Source: Hyphomicrobiales bacterium (GTDB lineage Bacteria; Pseudomonadota; Alphaproteobacteria; Rhizobiales; Rhizobiaceae). From it: a stretch of 64,000 nucleotides of DNA. The DNA lies in NCBI GenBank assembly GCA_900473185.1, contig UCKU01000006.1, positions 221,258-285,257 on the forward strand, written 5' to 3'. Each line of letters begins with the position of its first letter. Position 1 is the first letter of the stretch. Shown here in pieces: positions 61,669 through 64,000 of the stretch. Both the position numbers and the translations under genes were made by a program. Below the pieces are notes generated by a model. That model did no database searches, was not told where the DNA came from, and was given only the letters and a program-made list of their open reading frames with translations.

Positions 61669-62533
61669 TGAGAATGCCCTCCAGTGCGGCGTTGTAACCG
61701 TCGATGTCCTTGCTGAATTCGCGCAGATCGAACCGGACCTCGCGGACCGGCGGGCTGAAGAGCCTCTTGTCGACCTCTTCGACCGCCGTGTCGTAACCGT
61801 CGCGATCGACCGGCTTGAACTTGACGATATCGCCGGGGCGGAAGAACACCATGAAATCGCGCAGGTAACTCGTTTGCTGCGTCGGGTCGAAGATCGGCAT
61901 CGGCGTCACGCCGAACATCTGGTAGCCGCCCGCGCCACGGACCGAATAGATGCAGCCGAAGCAGCCGCCATGGCCGACCGTCAGTTTGGGCGTATCGGTG
62001 CGCGGTCTCAGATATTTCGGCACTTCGATCTGCCGTTGCCGCTCGACCATCTGGTACATGAAGGGCAGCCCCGCCACGAACCCGACCATCGACACGAACC
62101 AGGGGGAACCGGCATGCGCGGCGACGAAATCGTCGACACCGCCGTAGCCGTTGATCCGCGCGGCATAGTCGAGATCCGTTCCACCGGGCTCTTGATGCCG
62201 CTCGCGAAAGCGCATCAGCGTCTCATGTGTCCACGGATCATTATAGAAGACCGGGATCTCGATGATGCGGGTCTTCAGGACCGGCTCGGATTTTTCCGCC
62301 ACGCTCTCGATCGCCTTGACCTCCCGCAGGATGTCGTCCGGCTTGATGAGATCGGGATTGAACCTCACCTGGAACGAGGCATTGGCCGGGCAGATCTCGG
62401 TGACGCCCTTGATCTGGCTTTCCCGGACCGCTGTCGCCATCGACAGGCTCTTGAAGAAGGCCTCAAGCGACATCTCGTTGCTGCACTCGACGAAGAGGTG
62501 TTCGTCACCTCCGAACGTATATCGCGCAGGCAT
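61658..62533 (-). CDS. pxpB: PxpB/AHS1-type carboxyltransferase subunit (second copy, extended)
   Basis: The protein has 291 aa, longer than usual PxpB (about 230 aa). It has FVAGLPFMYQM and RTDTPKLTVGHGGCFGCIYSVRGAGGYQMFG near residues 155-210, the AHS1 active region, and a C-terminal extension after FFRPGDIVKF. The start ATG at 62533 shares one base with the accC stop (TGATG). Together with PxpC it would form the carboxyltransferase of a split urea-carboxylase-like enzyme. Confidence 0.83.
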   Translation of the reverse strand: MPARYTFGGDEHLFVECSNEMSLEAFFKSLSMATAVRESQIKGVTEICPANASFQVRFNPDLIKPDDILREVKAIESVAEKSEPVLKTRIIEIPVFYNDPWTHETLMRFRERHQEPGGTDLDYAARINGYGGVDDFVAAHAGSPWFVSMVGFVAGLPFMYQMVERQRQIEVPKYLRPRTDTPKLTVGHGGCFGCIYSVRGAGGYQMFGVTPMPIFDPTQQTSYLRDFMVFFRPGDIVKFKPVDRDGYDTAVEEVDKRLFSPPVREVRFDLREFSKDIDGYNAALEGILNDH

Positions 62534-63918
62534 CAGGCAACCTCCTGGGTCCGGCCGGCCAGAGCGGGAAAATCCTGCTCCAACCATTGTTCGAGAAAGC
62601 GAGTGTGGAAGGCACCCTTGGCGACGCTTGTGTCACGGGCAAGCGCCAGGTGCAGCGGCACCGTCGTCGGCACGCCTTCGATCGCAAGTGCCGCGAGCGC
62701 CGCGGCGAGCTTTTCGAGGCAGGTCTCGCGTGTCTGCGCGTGCACGATCAGCTTGCCGAGCAGGGAATCATAAAAGGGTGGGATCGTGTAGCCCTCGTAG
62801 AGCATCGTATCAAAACGGATGCCTTCGCCTTCCGGGACGGACAGCGACGTAATCGTGCCCGGCGACGGCTGGAAGGCATTGAACGGGTCCTCGGCATTGA
62901 TGCGGCACTCGATCGCGTGGCCGCTGGCCACGATGTCTCGCTGAGTGACCGAAAGAGCTGCACCACCCGCGACCTTGAACATCTCCTGCACCAGGTCGAA
63001 CCCCGTTATCATCTCGGTCACGGGATGCTCAACCTGGATGCGGGTGTTGACCTCGATGAAATAAAAGGCGCCCGTTTCGTCGTCGTAAAGATATTCGACG
63101 GTGCCGGCGCCGCAATAGCCGACCTCGCGTGCAAGCGCCACGGCGCTCATGCAAAGCCGCTCGCGCATGTCGGCAGGCAGCAGGAAGGCGGGCGCCTCCT
63201 CCCACACCTTCTGGCGCCGCCGCTGCAGCGAGCATTCGCGTTCGAAGAAATGCACGAAATTCTGCCCGTCGCCGAAAATCTGCACCTCGACGTGCCGGGC
63301 GCGGCCGATGACTTTTTCCATATAAAGCCCGCCGTCGCCGAAGGCGGCCAGCGCCTCGGCCGAAGCCAGCGGAAGCTGCTGGTCCAGCTCGGCGATGCCA
63401 TCGACGATCCGGATGCCACGTCCGCCGCCGCCAGCCGCTGCCTTGATCATGACAGGAAAACCAATCTCGGCTGCGAGCAAACGCGCCTCGTCGAGCCCGG
63501 CGACCCGCCCGTTGCTGCCGGGCACCGTCGGCACGCCCGCGCGTCTTGCCACCTGCCGCGCCGCCACCTTATCGCCGAGCGTGCGGATCGCATCGCCGGA
63601 GGGGCCGATGAAGATCATGCCGGCATCGCGCACAGCATCGGCGAAGTCGCCGTTTTCGGATAGAAAGCCGTAGCCTGGATGCACGGCATCGACGCCGGCC
63701 GCCTTTGCGGCGGCAATCACCGCCTCGATGTTCAAATAGGATTTCTTCGGTGCAGGCGGGCCGATGTTTACCGCCTCATCGGCTAGCTGCACCGCCAGCA
63801 TGTCCGCGTCTGCTGCGCTGTACACCTGCACGGTCCGGATGCCGAGCGCCTTCGCCGCCTTGATGACGCGAACGGCGATCTCCCCGCGATTGGCGACGAG
63901 CACCGAGCCGATCGTCAT
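62533..63918 (-). CDS. accC: Biotin carboxylase subunit (AccC type, second copy)
   Basis: The protein has 461 aa with VLVANRGEIAVRVI at the start, HPGYGFLSE near residue 80, AAAGGGGRGIR near 159-169 and the catalytic EVNTRIQVEHPVTEM near 288-302. It is intact. The ATG at 63918 overlaps the carrier-protein stop (ATGA). It is clearly a different copy from the one at 21541-22929 (for example ERECSLQRRRQK against HRDCSMQRRHQK). Confidence 0.9.
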   Translation of the reverse strand: MTIGSVLVANRGEIAVRVIKAAKALGIRTVQVYSAADADMLAVQLADEAVNIGPPAPKKSYLNIEAVIAAAKAAGVDAVHPGYGFLSENGDFADAVRDAGMIFIGPSGDAIRTLGDKVAARQVARRAGVPTVPGSNGRVAGLDEARLLAAEIGFPVMIKAAAGGGGRGIRIVDGIAELDQQLPLASAEALAAFGDGGLYMEKVIGRARHVEVQIFGDGQNFVHFFERECSLQRRRQKVWEEAPAFLLPADMRERLCMSAVALAREVGYCGAGTVEYLYDDETGAFYFIEVNTRIQVEHPVTEMITGFDLVQEMFKVAGGAALSVTQRDIVASGHAIECRINAEDPFNAFQPSPGTITSLSVPEGEGIRFDTMLYEGYTIPPFYDSLLGKLIVHAQTRETCLEKLAAALAALAIEGVPTTVPLHLALARDTSVAKGAFHTRFLEQWLEQDFPALAGRTQEVA

Positions 63919-64000
63919 GCCTCGACCTCCGCGATGACCTGCCCGGCCATGATAGGTTCCTCATTGTCGACGAGGAAGGTGATTGCCTTGCCGGAAACAC
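63915..64000 (-). CDS. accB: Biotin carboxyl carrier protein, C-terminal end (runs off the window)
   Basis: The last 27 codons read VSGKAITFLVDNEEPIMAGQ... ending VIAEVEA and stop, the typical end of a biotinyl domain after the biotin site. The biotinylated lysine itself is outside the window. The stop overlaps accC by ATGA, so this is the first or an earlier gene of the second carboxylase operon. Confidence 0.8.
   Translation of the reverse strand, partial: VSGKAITFLVDNEEPIMAGQVIAEVEA

Overview
The window looks like part of a large accessory replicon (megaplasmid or chromid) or a catabolic island of a Rhizobiaceae-type alphaproteobacterium (Rhizobium, Sinorhizobium, Agrobacterium and relatives). 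This is inferred from several signs. The DNA is GC-rich and dense with ABC transporters, SDR enzymes and LysR/GntR/AraC/GlxA regulators. One promoter matches GGAAC-N18-TT, the general-stress sigma (RpoE2/EcfG) type, and one site matches the RirA-type iron box TGA-N9-TCA. There are no rRNA or tRNA genes, no CRISPR array and no intact insertion sequence.

Layout. 0-7.9 kb: a truncated methionine-rich protein, an FAD/NAD(P) protein divergent from cysE, an SMR-like membrane protein, a candidate sRNA with a strong terminator, a GlxA-type regulator overlapping an isochorismatase-type hydrolase, a tautomerase and a MocD-like desaturase. 8.2-16.2 kb: a ten-gene minus-strand operon that joins a polar-amino-acid-type ABC transporter to L-idonate/gluconate enzymes (idnD, 2-hydroxyacid dehydrogenase, gntK, idnO, an RraA-fold protein, an extra SDR). 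It is divergent from a Nac-like LysR gene, and the shared promoter contains an ATA-N9-TAT site. 17.4-23.4 kb: a minus-strand operon of accB, accC, a BCCP-like protein without the biotin lysine, pxpB, pxpC, pxpA and an aminotransferase.

24-33 kb is a patchwork of small stress-type genes (YflT-like, YciE/F-like, a small exported protein), an aldo/keto reductase pseudogene, a cut-off GAF sensor, a response regulator, a ribbon-helix-helix regulator with an 11-bp repeat operator before a PHB-depolymerase-type esterase, a hemerythrin with a small Cys protein, and two pyridoxamine-oxidase-fold proteins. 33.7-37.5 kb holds a three-domain MOSC/flavin reductase/ferredoxin fusion and gene remnants. 37.5-45.9 kb is a complete xenosiderophore uptake system: reductase, ATPase, two permeases, binding protein, TonB receptor and AraC regulator.

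46.2-59.1 kb is one thirteen-gene operon. It contains a Pot-type ABC transporter (two permeases, two ATPases, a Tat-exported binding protein) and two SDRs. It also has an HpPgdA/cyclic-imidase-like hydrolase, a small CxxC protein, a CobW GTPase, a second binding-protein homologue without a signal peptide, an amidase and a cyclase-family metal hydrolase. A tandem-HTH GntR gene faces it. From 60.7 kb to the window edge, a second accB-accC-pxpB-pxpC set follows.

How the parts fit (inference): the last third reads as an uptake and degradation pathway for a cyclic imide, lactam or similar amide. The imidase-like enzyme would open the ring and the amidase would cleave the half-amide. CobW and the CxxC protein would supply metal. 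The AccB/AccC/PxpB/PxpC set would act as a split urea-carboxylase-like enzyme on an amide nitrogen. Two unrelated copies of this split carboxylase in 64 kb, one with a dead BCCP-like extra subunit, and an intracellular binding-protein homologue are the most unusual points.
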